The position numbers and the translations under genes were made by a program. Below the pieces are notes generated by a model. The model was not told where the DNA came from, made no database searches, and saw only the letters and a list, made by a program, of their open reading frames with translations. Shown here in pieces: positions 13,690-24,569 of a stretch of DNA of 64,000 nt. This stretch comes from Apostichopus japonicus (taxonomy: Eukaryota > Echinodermata > Holothuroidea > Aspidochirotida > Stichopodidae), in assembly GCF_037975245.1 (NCBI RefSeq), contig NC_092579.1, forward strand, positions 9,169,001 to 9,233,000, written 5' to 3'. Within the stretch, counting starts at the first letter, position 1. Every line of letters begins with the position of its first letter.

Positions 13690-15296
13690 CTACGCTTCCG
13701 TAATTTTCGGATCACAGATATGACCATTCCAGTGTAGGGTGCAACCTGCGCCGTATGTACCAGCGTCACATTCTGATAATGAGAACAGAAGGTTCCAGAT
13801 CACAAATTGGATTGAAAAATAGATTTAAGATGTATGTTTGGAAAAATTAGTTGATACCAATGTCATTACTCTCCTTAAGGGTATTCTTGAACAATGACTA
13901 AAATAAAATCAATAAAACAAGCCAATAGAAATGACAAGAACGTATTATAAAAACGTTCATTTCTAGATGGACATGTAGTTGACATTAAGAGTACGAAATC
14001 TTGACCATACACTCTTAGTCTTAATCGAAAATAACCCATTTTTTATATCTAGTAATAGTAATCACACATTGATTGTGAAACTCACTATTGCTACAATCCA
14101 AGCCGCGGAAGCCAGGTCCACAGATACAGACAAACTGTCCAGCTAAACAGAAAAGAAACCCACGGCAATTGCGTGCACCGAAGTCATTTGAACATCTGGA
14201 AACGTCGTAATTAGCTGTTGACAAAATTGTATGAAAGAGTCATCAAATAAGAGAAAATTATCAAACTATATGTGCACTTAGTTTGAAAACAATGTTTATA
14301 AACCTATTCTTTTGCACTTCTACTTTCACGAATGTTGCCTTTTCATTAATTGTGCATTTAAGCTGAAATTTAAAGAACATAAATGTTAAGAAGGCATAAA
14401 CAAGTATCTATGCCTATTGCAAATAACAGACTATATTTAATTTTGCAAGAACTGCTCTTCATTTCAATTTAAAATTGATTTTTTTTTCCAGCGTTTGCCA
14501 AGCATTCTACTCACTTTCTTCGCATGCGTTACCAGTGAATCCAGGAGGACAGGTACACTCTCCAGTAGTTTCCTCACAGAGGTCTCCATTTTGACAATTT
14601 GGGCATATCTGATCACACTCGGTACCATATAGTATTGGTTCAAAAGCTTATGATGTAAAACGACGATAAGCAACGACTCAGCATGGATTATCAAGTGAAA
14701 AATACTGATAATGATAGATGATTCCAGTTTAACGGTCGAAAATCTTGCTCGAAACATCTGGAATATCGCCGATAAACTAGGATCATCAATGGAAAATCTG
14801 TATATAAACCTGGATTATCGGTTGATATTCGGTCAAGACTTTAGACCGTTCAAAACTGACTGGAAGTTCTAGTCGATAAACTCAGTGTATCGGCGATCAA
14901 CATAGTTTATCGGTAAAATTCTGTTCTTCCGGCGAAAAACAGATCTTTTTCGAAGAACACTCAAAACATAACTGTTTATCGGGCGAAAAGCGGAGTTTTG
15001 CGATAAACACAGTTTTTTTTTCGATAAACACAGTAGATCGAGCGTAAAACAGCGTATGTCCACGATACTGAGTTGTTGCGTGTTATTACCATAGAAATTT
15101 ATTATCAATTTCTATGGGTATTACACATCCGGCGAGCCATAAACGTACGATACGTCTATCAAAGTGTGTCGGCATGAGAGGAGACAAAGCTGCACTTACC
15201 CTTGACTGGTTCCGTTAAATTTACAGATCCCATAGACTGGATACAAGTTCTCGGTTACCTTTGATTTCAACAAGATTCTCCACAAATACAATCGAT
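13690..15296 (-). CDS. Tie-receptor-like EGF-module protein, 3' exons
   Basis: Minus-strand exons join as follows. Exon 14617-14515 encodes CDQICPNCQNGDLCEE, then CTCPPGFTGNACEE, and has a phase-1 GTGAGT donor. Exon 14214-14086 encodes CSNDFGARNC, FCLAGQFVCICGPGF and RGLDC, again with a phase-1 GTGAGT donor. Terminal exon 13772-13690 encodes CDAGTYGAGC and a stop after ICDPKITEA. The middle module's FC(L)-x-C-x-C-x-GF-x-G-L-x-C pattern closely resembles the Tie1/Tie2 ectodomain EGF region. A further upstream exon, 15296-15200 (encoding YGICKFNGTSQ, GTAAGT donor), is plausible, but its phase 2 does not fit the only AG seen before the first EGF exon. The start codon and N-terminus were not found. 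The protein stops after the third EGF start, with no kinase or membrane segment, so a secreted or truncated product is inferred. The weak first acceptor leaves pseudogene status open. Confidence 0.55.
14700..15070. repeat. Degenerate CGATAAAC / GTTTATCG repeat cluster in intron
   Basis: CGATAAAC occurs near 14769, 14874, 15001 and 15022. Its reverse complement or a close variant occurs near 14909 and 14975, with further variants (TATCGGCGAT, TCGGGCGAAAA) between. Spacing is irregular at about 25-50 bp and both orientations are mixed, so it is a decayed repeat rather than a clean satellite. It lies between two candidate exons of the EGF gene. Confidence 0.6.
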
Positions 15297-15950
15297 CTGA
15301 TTTAGTCGTTCAGTAATTGCTCAGTTGAAAAAAGATGGGACGCTTTCGCTAAACCGGTTTCATTGTGGTGAGATGGTAGGGATTGTTTTACTGACATACA
15401 GTATCTATAGCCTAGGCCTATGTTTCATAGAATCAAACCAATCTATTATTTGCATCATGTTCATAGCACTAAGAAAGTTACAGCTTTAAAATGTTAACTG
15501 ATCGCATATGTGGCCAGAGAGAGAGAGAGAGAGCAGTAGCCTAGAAGTAGAACTTAAAAGCATGTTGAACAGAACCCTTTATACGCAAATCTTATGAAGG
15601 TCCTGATGACAGGTGCTTGTGGGACCCCTTTACGAATATTAGCCCAGTATATTTACATAATAAGGCTACAGTGCTTTGCCACGAATACCGTAATACATAT
15701 CATGGATAGAAGAACTAGAATTGGCCCAGATGGGATTGAATATAAGTAGAGGAATTAATTAATTGAGTAAAAATTGCCATTTCATACAGTAGCTCTAAAG
15801 CCTACAGTAGGGGTATACACATAATTGCAAAACATCAAATTCTTTTCTTGGTCAATATCTCAGTGAAAGGGGATATGTACATTTCCAAAGCACCACCAAA
15901 ATAAAGATGTCCAAGATTCATCCACATGCAGTTATAGAAATAGAATATTT

Positions 15951-16480
15951 AAGTAAGTAAGTAAGTAAAACTTTATTTCATCCCAAAAGGGAAAATACAA
16001 GCTCGCATATGTACATATAAGACAAATACAAGATGATAAAGAGTAAAAAGATATAAGAATGACAAACATGAGAGTATCAGAGAAATAAAGTATAAAAGTT
16101 TAAAGGCGTGATGATAAAACAAATGTAACACCCGAATAGATATGTACAAATAAGACAAATACAAGATGATAAAGAGTAAAAAGACATAAGAATGGCAAAC
16201 ATAAGAGTATCAGAGAATTAAAGTATAAAAGTATAAAGGCGTGATAATATAACAAATGTAACACCCGTATGGATGGCAAGAACGGGAAGATAAAGCAGGC
16301 AACTAACGATTGAAACGAAAATAAAAGAGCTTAATGCACTGAGGGATAAAGGAAGATTTGTGTCGATTTGTTATTGCACTCGGAAGCCTCATCCGCCCAC
16401 TGCGAGATATTATTGCACTGTTGAGATTAAGAAACAATGGGTGATTCTCGTAGGCATAGACCGCAACTGTTACAGACATT
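15951..16480 (-). mobile_element. 3' end of a minus-strand LINE with (TTAC)n tail
   Basis: On the minus strand a short coding tail reads SGRMRLPSAITNRHKSSF and then IPQCIKLF before a stop at about 16305. This wording is typical of the C-terminus of CR1/L2-like retrotransposon ORF2 proteins, as I recall them. The 3' untranslated part continues to a GGGATGAAATAAAG sequence and a (TTAC)n tail at about 15953-15969. It is truncated at its 5' end. Confidence 0.6.
16009..16272. repeat. 133-bp direct duplication in LINE 3' untranslated region
   Basis: Two adjacent copies, about 16009-16138 and 16142-16272, share ATAAGACAAATACAAGATG and TAACACCCG-type ends with about 90 percent identity by eye. They lie inside the LINE 3' tail described above. 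Confidence 0.85.
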
Positions 16481-16489
16481 TTTAGGATG

Positions 16490-16971
16490 CATATATACTG
16501 TGTAAAATTACAACTGTTCACAGGCCTAACACAATTCAAAAATATTTCAATGGTCAAAATGTCAATTAAAGAAACCATCAAAATCTTTGTGATCAAATTG
16601 ATGTACCAATATTTCACTTCAAATTTAACCAGTGCTGATGATTCATCCCTCTCCACTCCCCCACCCTTCAAATGAAAAATAAATCCCCAATTTTTCAAAG
16701 CGATATACTGCACATCAAATGTGTACTTAAGTGCAATCAGCTTCCCTGTTTGTGATGAAGTATTGTGAGGGAATATTTCTGAATGGATATAAATGCAGTC
16801 ATTCATATTTTTCTTTGTTGACCATCCATCTATTGATTTTTGAAATTTAAAGCACTAAAAATGCTGTAGGCCATTTGCACACATAAGATCCTACATTATA
16901 GAGTTGACAACATCGAGTATATAAACTAATTTGTGATATATCTCACTTTCAGATAAATAAACCTGTTTGAT
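16490..16971. promoter_or_regulatory. TSR3 upstream and promoter interval
   Basis: About 480 bp lies between the LINE remnant and the TSR3 start codon. A candidate 3' splice site (TCTCACTTTCAG) occurs at 16941-16952, just before the ATG, so a non-coding first exon further upstream is possible. No TATA box could be assigned. Confidence 0.35.
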
Positions 16972-19900
16972 ATGGGTAAGAAGAAGACCAATCAGAGAGT
17001 TCATCAGAAGCAAACGTCCGGTGGAAATTCAGGAAAGGGCAAATCAACAAAACACAGCCGTGAGCATAAATTTGAGCGATTGAGCCAAGATCTGGGACAG
17101 TCTTTGCCAGGTACAATGCATGTACATGAGTTCAATTGTCACTCAGATATGTTTAAAAGGATATTCACATGGCCGAAGTTGATTGCTCTTAATAAAATAT
17201 GCTGGACATTTATTGCATCTTTACAGACCTGTCAACCCGGGAGACTCCCGGTTTTTACCCGAATCTCCCGGCCTCCCGGTTTCATATTCTATTCTCCTGG
17301 TTTATAATGTTTCACCACTTGTGAAATTTCTGAAAATAGCCAACAGTTAGTCCTATGCCTATCGTGTAAAAAGTGTAAACTAAAAGTAGATTGATTGTTT
17401 ACAAACACATTACGACTGACACAGTGCTGTGCGGGACTCTCAACCAATATCAGGCTGCTTTGTCAGTTCTCAGACTTCGCCCAATGTCGTTATTGTAGGC
17501 CTACGTTGGCCTTGTTAGAGTCCTGAATACAGTACAGTAGTACGGCGTGCACTGTGCATATGCCATGGTGCACAAGTTACTAAACACAAGTTGTCACTTG
17601 TTTGTATATGCGGCATACCGAATGTGTGTAGTTCGCATGTAGGCTACTTGTATACGATAAAACACCAGTTAAGTTCTATGCCGGCACACACTTTACCTGC
17701 GTCCTCTTCGTTGCTAGGTGAATATCACGTCTTAAACTACGATTTAAGAAACGGCTGTTTCAAACATCTCACTAATTCTTTCGGCGACTTTAATCCCTAT
17801 TCATTGAGCACAATAGCATAACCTGCGTATAAACTCGTACAGGGATTATACGAGGTGTCTACGCAGCAATTTGTTTGTCAACGGTTTTATACGCGATTGT
17901 ACTTGTTTATACGTCTTCATACGATCCTGTGCGCGTACACATGTCCAGTTATACATGAGCGGTACTATAGACTATTTATTTAGGAGTATTTATATAATTT
18001 CAGTTGAAAATTACCAACCTCCCTATTTTCCCCTTATTCTCCCGTTTTTTTGGCCCTGAAAAATGTTATTCTCCCTATTTTGGGGTCAAACAGGTTGACA
18101 GGTCTGTCTTTAGGTCCAAAAAACCACATCCTCATGTAGTATTTTGTATGGCTATGAAATGAATTTTTCAATTTTTGGTCATACTTTGTAAATAAATTTG
18201 ACAACAGTATGCACAGTGTACAGTACGTTGTCAGGGTGGCATTTCTGTTCAATTTTTTTTTCTTCTTTTTTGATTTTCTACAAGAAATTCTTGTTGAAAT
18301 TCTATATACAGAGAAGCATGACAGCTCTGCAGAAATTCTAATAAATCAAAAACAAGATAACTATAGGAAAGAAAAGCTTAAAATTGAAGAATATTAGCCT
18401 GTAATGACATCACAGACCAGATATAGTACTGTGGGCCACTGCTGGGAAAAAGCAAGGGTTTAGCCAGTCAAAATATATACCATTCCATCAACACACATGT
18501 ATCTTATATTAGGGACAAGCTGTTGAGATGGGGTGGTTTTCATAAAATAAAAAGATGGAATAAAAATTCCTCATCCATATAAGTGTCACATCTTCTGTCA
18601 CAGGAATATCTCTTGAAGTATTAAAGATGACACTTTCTTAGTTTATAGTACTGTAGGATGTATGATGAAGTATATTCTCCCAAAGTCATTATATACTTGG
18701 AAGACCGTGCAACACCTCCAATTAGGGTCAATAATATCATCTTGTATGATTTTAACCTGTCATCTCATATTCAGTCTGGTATTGTTCTCTATGGACTCAC
18801 TGTTACTATGCACCTCAGGTACTCTTTGATGCTTTTTTATTTTCAGGTTTTATTGATAGTCTGTCGGTAAATACCACAAACAAGTGTTTTTTTCTTAAGC
18901 TGACGAAAAGAAGGAAAAAAAAGAAGACAGTTCTGCATTCCTAAGAAACTTCAGTTAGACACAACTTAGACATAATAGGTTAAAAAAGATTGTTGTTCAT
19001 TTTCTTCCATCTGTGAAAATTTGGGGCGAGAAACGGTGTAGTCATTTTTCTGGGATGCCAATTTTACTTTTGATTATAGACATGGAAGTTCAAGACTTCA
19101 GTTTTGTCAATTAACAGTTTTGTCAACTCTCAAATAAATATGTAATTACTTTGAAATTTGATTTACTTTTCCTCTATCGAATTTCCTCCCACAACATCTA
19201 CACAGTACAGTAATTAACAGTGATGAACTTCAAGAAATTTTGAAATAATTTACCATCAAAGAGCTCTGGTTGCATCTCGTCTTACATACGGTTGTAGCAC
19301 CTGGACCATAAAAGCGGCTGACATGAATCGCCTTGACGCTTTAGGTAGAGAAATTTGGCGACGTTTGCTTGGTCTCACATGGAAGGACCATGTGTCGAAT
19401 GAGGAACTAAACACTAAGATTGCGGGCCGATGGCTATTCTCGTCTGAAACTGTTCTTCAACATAACGCAAAATGGTTCGGACATGCTGTACGTTGTGGAG
19501 GCCTTACATGTGCTGTACTCTGTGGGCTACCCTGCGGTTACAAACGTAAGCCAGGCCGACCGCATCTACGATGGATTGACAATCTAACCAAATGGTCCGG
19601 CCGTTCTGCAGCCCAGCTACTCGAAGATGGCAGGCACCGGATTAACATTATAAATGGTTACAAACCTAAGAATGTTTATAATCTTCGGGGAGGTCAACGG
19701 GCCAATTTGGCTTATGACTATTGATTGTTGAAAGAGCTTCAAATTGATTTGACACAAGTCATGCAGTTAAAGCCACTTCCATGACCCTTGTCTCTTTCAT
19801 TTTGGTCTTCCCTAATTGCTAAGTCCGAAAAGGTAGGATAAGTCTTAGCTGTTGATTAAAGTGGCCACAGTTGTCAGAAAATTTTGGGGAAATTGAAAAC

Positions 19901-22900
19901 AATTGGTAAAATTACTTATCTCTCTCTCTTTCAGGGAAGTGTAATTCTCTATCAAGAAGTGAAGAATCATCAGATGACCCATGGAAGCTACCGTATCCGT
20001 TAGCTATGTGGGATCTACAGCACTGTGATCCAAAGAGATGCACTGGAAGGAAATTATGCAGGAAGGGTTTAGTGAAAATATTAAAGCTCTCCCAGAGAAA
20101 TAATGGTATCATCCTCTCACCAATTGGTACAAAATGTGTATCACCAGAGGACAGGTAAGCCATTTGTTGTTGTTGTTTTAATTAGTGGTTTGTACTACTA
20201 ATTAACAGCTGACAAAATGTATGGGCTACAAGCCAGTTGATTAATTTAGGAGTATGTCTTAGTACAATCATATCTTTGAGTAAATTTTATGGTAGGGTTT
20301 GAAAATCTTGTCGACCAGTGCTGCTGTAAACGAAAGCTAGCATTGTTGGAGCAAGCAATCAAAAAGTATTGATAAGAAGGTTATGTTTGAATGAGAAGTA
20401 AATCATAAAAGTGAGCTTGAAGCACAGCTCAAGGTCAAATGGTATCTTTACTGTACAGTAAGGTATCATGTTAAACAGAAAAAGCAGCAGCACCTGTAAA
20501 ATCCCTTGTAGCAATGTGACAAAACAATATCAAACAATGGCTAGTGTATCTTGCATGGAATTCAGAGGACAAAAGATTATACAGTAGGCTGCCTGGCTGC
20601 AGATATGTTTGTTGCAACCCCCTATAGCACCTTACTTTAGATATGGTGCATATAAAAATGAATCCCAGTTTATGTGACTTTGTTAGATTATGGGTCCACA
20701 TATCAAGATGATGATGGTGATGTATTCTCTATTTCAGGCCCATTGTTGAAGCATCGGGCATAACGGTCATAGATTGCTCTTGGGCTAAGCTGGAGAGCAC
20801 TCCATTTACGAAGATGCGAGGGCCACATCCAAGACTGCTGCCATATCTTGTCGCAGCAAATCCCGTCAATTATGGAAAACCATGTAAGCTTTCCTGCGTG
20901 GAAGCTTTTGCTGCTACTTGTTACATTGTCGGTAGGTAAATGTTATTGTAAATTTCGCTGAAACCATTTTTACTTGAGTAACATTATTTACTGTTTAACT
21001 ACAGGTATACAGTGTTTCCAAAGGTATGCGGCAAATATGAGGCTGAGAAGTTGTTGGTGGTCTGTGTGAATCTGTAATTACAAGGATTCATTCTACCAGT
21101 CCCAACAGTTTGAAGTTTTCTTCTTTTCTATTGGACATTTTGGCCTACAGACATGTTTGGAGTAGATCTAATGTAAGAGAATGAAATGGAAAAGAGTCAC
21201 TCCAGTTAGAGCTAAACCCATAGTCTTTGAAATGCCTCCTTCCAAAGGAATACAGTAGGATGGAGATGCTTCAATAATTGACGGTTAGCCGTATTTTGAA
21301 GAAAATTAGGAATAATTAATGCAACTGGTACACACAGACGACATTCTAGGTCTGGAACGCATGAAAGGGGGTGCGAGTCATTTGCCAAAGTCATTTGAGC
21401 TCCAACCTAGCAGATGTTCTGGTTTCATAACTAAAACCTACTTCTTCTTTCTTTCTTTTTTCATGTTTGTTTTTTTCATGTTTTTTTTATTTTTATTTTG
21501 CTTTATATGAAAATAAAGGAATATTCCACATTTCTGCCTTACAGTAGACGGTTTGCAACTATGCAAACTGTTAATATAAAGAATGGTTCATTGTCTTAAA
21601 CGCATGAAGAATGACAAAGAAAAAGAATTTAAGTGACGTCACGCTTCCTTTTGTTTCTCAGGATTAAAAGATGACGGCCTAACGCTCCTTACAAGGTTCA
21701 AATGGGGACATGTCTTTTTCGAACTCAACAAAGAACTTTTAGATCTTTATGCCTCCTGTTCCACAAGTGAGGACGTAGTTGAGGCACAAGAAAAATGGTT
21801 GAACCAACCAGATAAGCCAAAACACGAAAAGGACTTACTTGGTAAGGGAATAATTGATATTGAAAATTTCTATCTCGTTAGCAAGTTTCGTTATCCAGGT
21901 AAATTCCAGGAGTAGGTAGTGTTGAAAATTAATTTTGAAAAACTAGAAGGCCTGAATAAAGTATAGTTCGACTCCATCCCTAATCATCATGTAGACAAAA
22001 TGTCAATTGGCCAAATGTTCGGCTTTGGAATTCACTCAACCAAAACAGCTTGGTTTTGTACCACATTCAGAATTGACCAGGTTTTCTGTGCATTGGTTGG
22101 GGTGCTGAGGATTCCAGAGGTGGAGGGGCCCAAGTTCAAAATGTTCCCGACTGATGTAGAACCTTTATGGAAGGACCAGAGGCTAAACAAGGAGTTAATA
22201 AAGAGGGCGTGAATAAAGAGGGGTGAATAAAGAGGGGGTGAATAAAGAGGGGTTGCAGCCATGGGTAATTGAAGCCTACCCCGCCAAAAAAATATGATAA
22301 CAAATTTTAATAATTTAGACATCAAATAGTACATGGTGAGGCATATTTAGACTATTAATTATGTATATACATCCAATGCTAGGTTGTGCTAATAAATTTT
22401 TCTAAGGATGTTAAAAGGGGGAGGTAGCCCCTGAAGTAGTAATCTTATTCTTCCCCAGTTGAATGCAAAAAATCCCCCTACTGAACCATTTCCCGCTAAC
22501 CAACAATGGGAACATGCCCTTTGCCTTCCCCCTCCCCACCCCCTCCCTCCTTAGGCGGTGCCACTGCTTCTGTGGTGTATATACATACTGGGAATAATAT
22601 TTTGTGTAGCAGTTTTGAAGGTTCTTAGTTTTGTCTCTTATAAAATAGTAACGTTCATGTGTTCATGTGTAAAAATGTGCAAAGCACCTTTGCATAACAA
22701 TTTGACAATTTATCATAGCATTTTACTGCCATACTGGATGAGTTATTCTCTGAAATGTAGAAACTTTGAAGTCATTTTAATGAAAGGATAAGTTTTTTTG
22801 AAGGTTGGTAGATTTAACCAGCAAATTTCTGTCACAAATTACCGTAATTACGACATTGTGATTTAGGTCAGATTGAATTGATTTTTTTCCCTACAGACAT

Positions 22901-23201
22901 TGACTCAGATGACGAGCTAGAGGGAGTATGTAACCCTAACAGACAACCATCGTATGATATACCTAGCTCAGAGGACTCTTCATCAGAAACTGAGGAGGAG
23001 GAGGAGGAGGAGGAGGAGGAGGAGGAGGAGGAGGAGGAGGAGGAGGATGCAGCTACCGGTGGTGCTGAAGGCAGTGATGTTTCCGATGGATTTGAAGATG
23101 GCGAGAGTGAAGCACCATCAAGAGAAAGTGGTCGTGTTGATAATGCTGACTCTGAGGAAAACAAAGACGTGGTTGGGACAAGTCACATTGCAGACACCTG
23201 A
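16972..23201 (+). CDS. TSR3: 18S rRNA aminocarboxypropyltransferase
   Basis: TSR3 transfers the 3-amino-3-carboxypropyl group of S-adenosylmethionine to the hypermodified pseudouridine of 18S rRNA (1248 in human), a late cytoplasmic step of 40S maturation. Coding exons are 16972-17110, 19935-20154, 20738-20931, 21662-21841 and 22897-23201; all donors are GT, all acceptors AG, and phases close to 345 residues. The basic N-terminus (1-46) is followed by [19 protein letters not shown] (about 69-87), the hallmark N-terminal motif. Then come [32 protein letters not shown] and [17 protein letters not shown], the conserved SAM-binding transferase core. The last exon is an acidic Ser/Glu-rich tail with an uninterrupted run of about 18 Glu. 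The tail is longer than in human TSR3 (about 312 residues as recalled) and is poorly conserved in the family. Intron 1 holds two transposable elements. Identification is firm. Confidence 0.96.
17224..18106. mobile_element. Non-autonomous DNA transposon with 14-bp TIRs and TCTTTA target duplication
   Basis: The 883-bp element begins CAGACCTGTCAACC and ends with the exact reverse complement GGTTGACAGGTCTG. It is flanked on both sides by TCTTTA (17218-17223 and 18107-18112), a perfect 6-bp target-site duplication. Next to the left TIR is CCCGGGAGACTCCCGG, a local palindrome, and CTCCC-rich motifs recur inside both ends. No transposase reading frame is visible. Terminal CAG resembles hAT elements, but a 6-bp duplication is not the usual 8, so the superfamily is left open. 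Confidence 0.85.
19260..19724 (+). pseudogene. LINE ORF2 C-terminal fragment (RTE/CR1-like)
   Basis: An open segment of about 150 codons reads [21 protein letters not shown], then [24 protein letters not shown] and [13 protein letters not shown], ending LAYDY and a stop. This is the usual C-terminal region of a retrotransposon reverse transcriptase after the thumb. It is 5' truncated, starts abruptly at about 19260 and is stranded in TSR3 intron 1 on the same strand as the gene. Confidence 0.75.
22196..22256. repeat. Short tandem repeat GTGAATAAAGAGGG
   Basis: Four imperfect units of about 14-16 bp (AATAAAGAGGG with varying G length) lie within TSR3 intron 4. Confidence 0.85.
22991..23046 (+). 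repeat. In-frame (GAG)n encoding a poly-glutamate run in TSR3
   Basis: About 18 GAG/GAA triplets in the TSR3 last exon encode Glu. The uniform GAG codon use marks a recently expanded trinucleotide repeat, so length polymorphism between individuals is expected. It sits in the non-conserved acidic tail. Confidence 0.9.
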
Positions 23202-23511
23202 GTGCTGCTAGCGAGTAACATGTTGTCATGACGACAAATGCTACTTCTATAGAGATGATGACATCGATCAAGAAAGGATGCCGTGATGGACAAGAAGTAG
23301 AATGGTAGTGCTATCAGAAGAGACTACCATCATATTGGGAGGAGGTGGTAGGAAATGCATCCAGGAGTCGTCCCTTCGCCAACCTGGAATGGTCTTCCCA
23401 AGTCAGAAGATGAGACCTATTGGATTGACCCGCTGCACAAAGATTGTCTTCATTCCGTTGTCTTGGCGTAAAACATGTAGCTGCTCCTCAGCTTTGTAAA
23501 GTATTACTGCC

Positions 23512-23517
23512 ATTAAA
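23512..23517 (+). terminator. Candidate TSR3 polyadenylation signal
   Basis: ATTAAA lies about 310 bp after the TSR3 stop codon. It is the first canonical-type signal I see downstream on the plus strand, but it is unconfirmed. Confidence 0.35.
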
Positions 23518-23621
23518 ATACAATTCTACCATTAAGCACATAAGATAGGGAGAAGCTGCTATTTAGGAAACAGGCTTAGGTAGTAGTGATCATTATTTTG
23601 ATCAAAGAGCAAGAACATAAA

Positions 23622-23850
23622 GTTAGCAGTGTTAGCTCAGTGGTTAACGCCGGTGCCTTTCAATTGTAAGGTCGAGTTCGAGTCACTCCAAGATTAATGT
23701 ATGTCGTCCAGTTACAGAGTTGTTGACAATTCATAATCATGGACATTAAAATATGAATCTAAGAGACTGACTTCGGTCAGCTTGCAGCTTTGATAAGCCA
23801 ATGATGGCTTCTTTGCGAGTTCCTGCTTGCATGAGGATCTAAAAAACATA
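23622..23850 (+). mobile_element. tRNA-derived SINE
   Basis: The head contains a box-A-like TTAGCTCAGTGG at about 23632 and a box-B-like GAGTTCGAGTC at about 23675, spaced as in a tRNA promoter. A body of about 150 bp with internal hairpins follows (GACTTCGGTC; GCCAATGATGGC), ending near an A-rich AAAAAACATACATAAA. The body differs from the SINE at 48.5 kb. The exact ends are not resolved. Confidence 0.65.
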
Positions 23851-23980
23851 CATAAATGGGCTTTCTGGATGGTTGTTCAGACAGGTATAATTACTATAAC
23901 TGTGAAGGTTTATCATTCTTTAAGTTTAAAGTTGAAAGCATCAATACCCCTGAAATATATATTAGAGCCATGATGAGTTT

Positions 23981-24045
23981 GGTTTGAGGAGGAGGAGGAT
24001 GAGGAGATCTGTGAGGAGGAGGAGGAGGAGGAGACTGAGGAGAAA
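23981..24045. repeat. GAG-rich trinucleotide tract downstream of TSR3
   Basis: GGAGGAGGAGGATGAGGAG and a second (GAG)n block occur, ending GAGACTGAGGAG. The wording resembles the poly-Glu coding segment of the TSR3 last exon (ACTGAGGAGGAG) about 1 kb upstream, so it may be a decayed duplicate of that segment. Confidence 0.65.
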
Positions 24046-24208
24046 ATGGATTTCAAAAAGCGGAGTCTTCAGCATAGCCCGTTTCCCATAATCAAAGTAC
24101 GGCTCATTGTAAAGGAGTTACTTAACTGTTCCATTCAATACATAAACTTTTTGTCTCACAAATTTAATGTAAAGTGATATGTATCTTTTGAACACCTTTG
24201 AAGATTTA

Positions 24209-24569
24209 AAGGCATTGAAGACTCGCCCCAAACAGCATGCTGCGCTCTGAAGAAGTTAATTTTCCGTTGCTTGCAAGTGAAGTTTTCTCTTGTCGCTACA
24301 AAATGCAGACAGTAATGAAACGTGATATCTTGTTATCTTTAGCTGGACCTGAGATGTCCATCTCTGTATCGTTTGTACACTGTGTTGTGGGTATTGACCA
24401 TAGCTGTATGTATTGACTGTACACTAGTGTCTAATTACCGACTGTAGCAAGCTGTGTGTGTATTTTCTGGGATCGATGGTGGTGTCTCACAAATCTGCTA
24501 CACCTCATTGGAAACTAGGTCAGATTACCGGCATTAGTCATTTCTTTTTGCGCGAGTCTTCACACCCTT
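24209..24569 (+). mobile_element. TA-target MITE family, copy 1
   Basis: This is a 361-bp element with imperfect TIRs: left AAGGCATTGAAGACTCG, right CGAGTCTTCACACCCTT. It is flanked by TA on both sides (24207-24208 and 24570-24571). Two further copies at 41460 and 53954 share the whole body, including GTTAACTTTCCGTTGCTTGC, TGGACCTGAGATGTCC, GGGATCGATGGT and CTACACCTCATT. TA target duplication fits a Tc1/mariner-derived non-autonomous element. It has no coding capacity. Confidence 0.88.

Noticed and set aside
16303-16806. A 167-codon minus-strand protein gene
   Set aside because: Only the C-terminal part resembles anything, namely a LINE ORF2 C-terminus, and a (TTAC)n retrotransposon tail follows.
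22954-23211. Poly-Arg frame and minus-strand poly-Ser frame over the TSR3 last exon
   Set aside because: They are other-frame readings of the (GAG)n tract; the Glu frame is the one joined in phase to TSR3.
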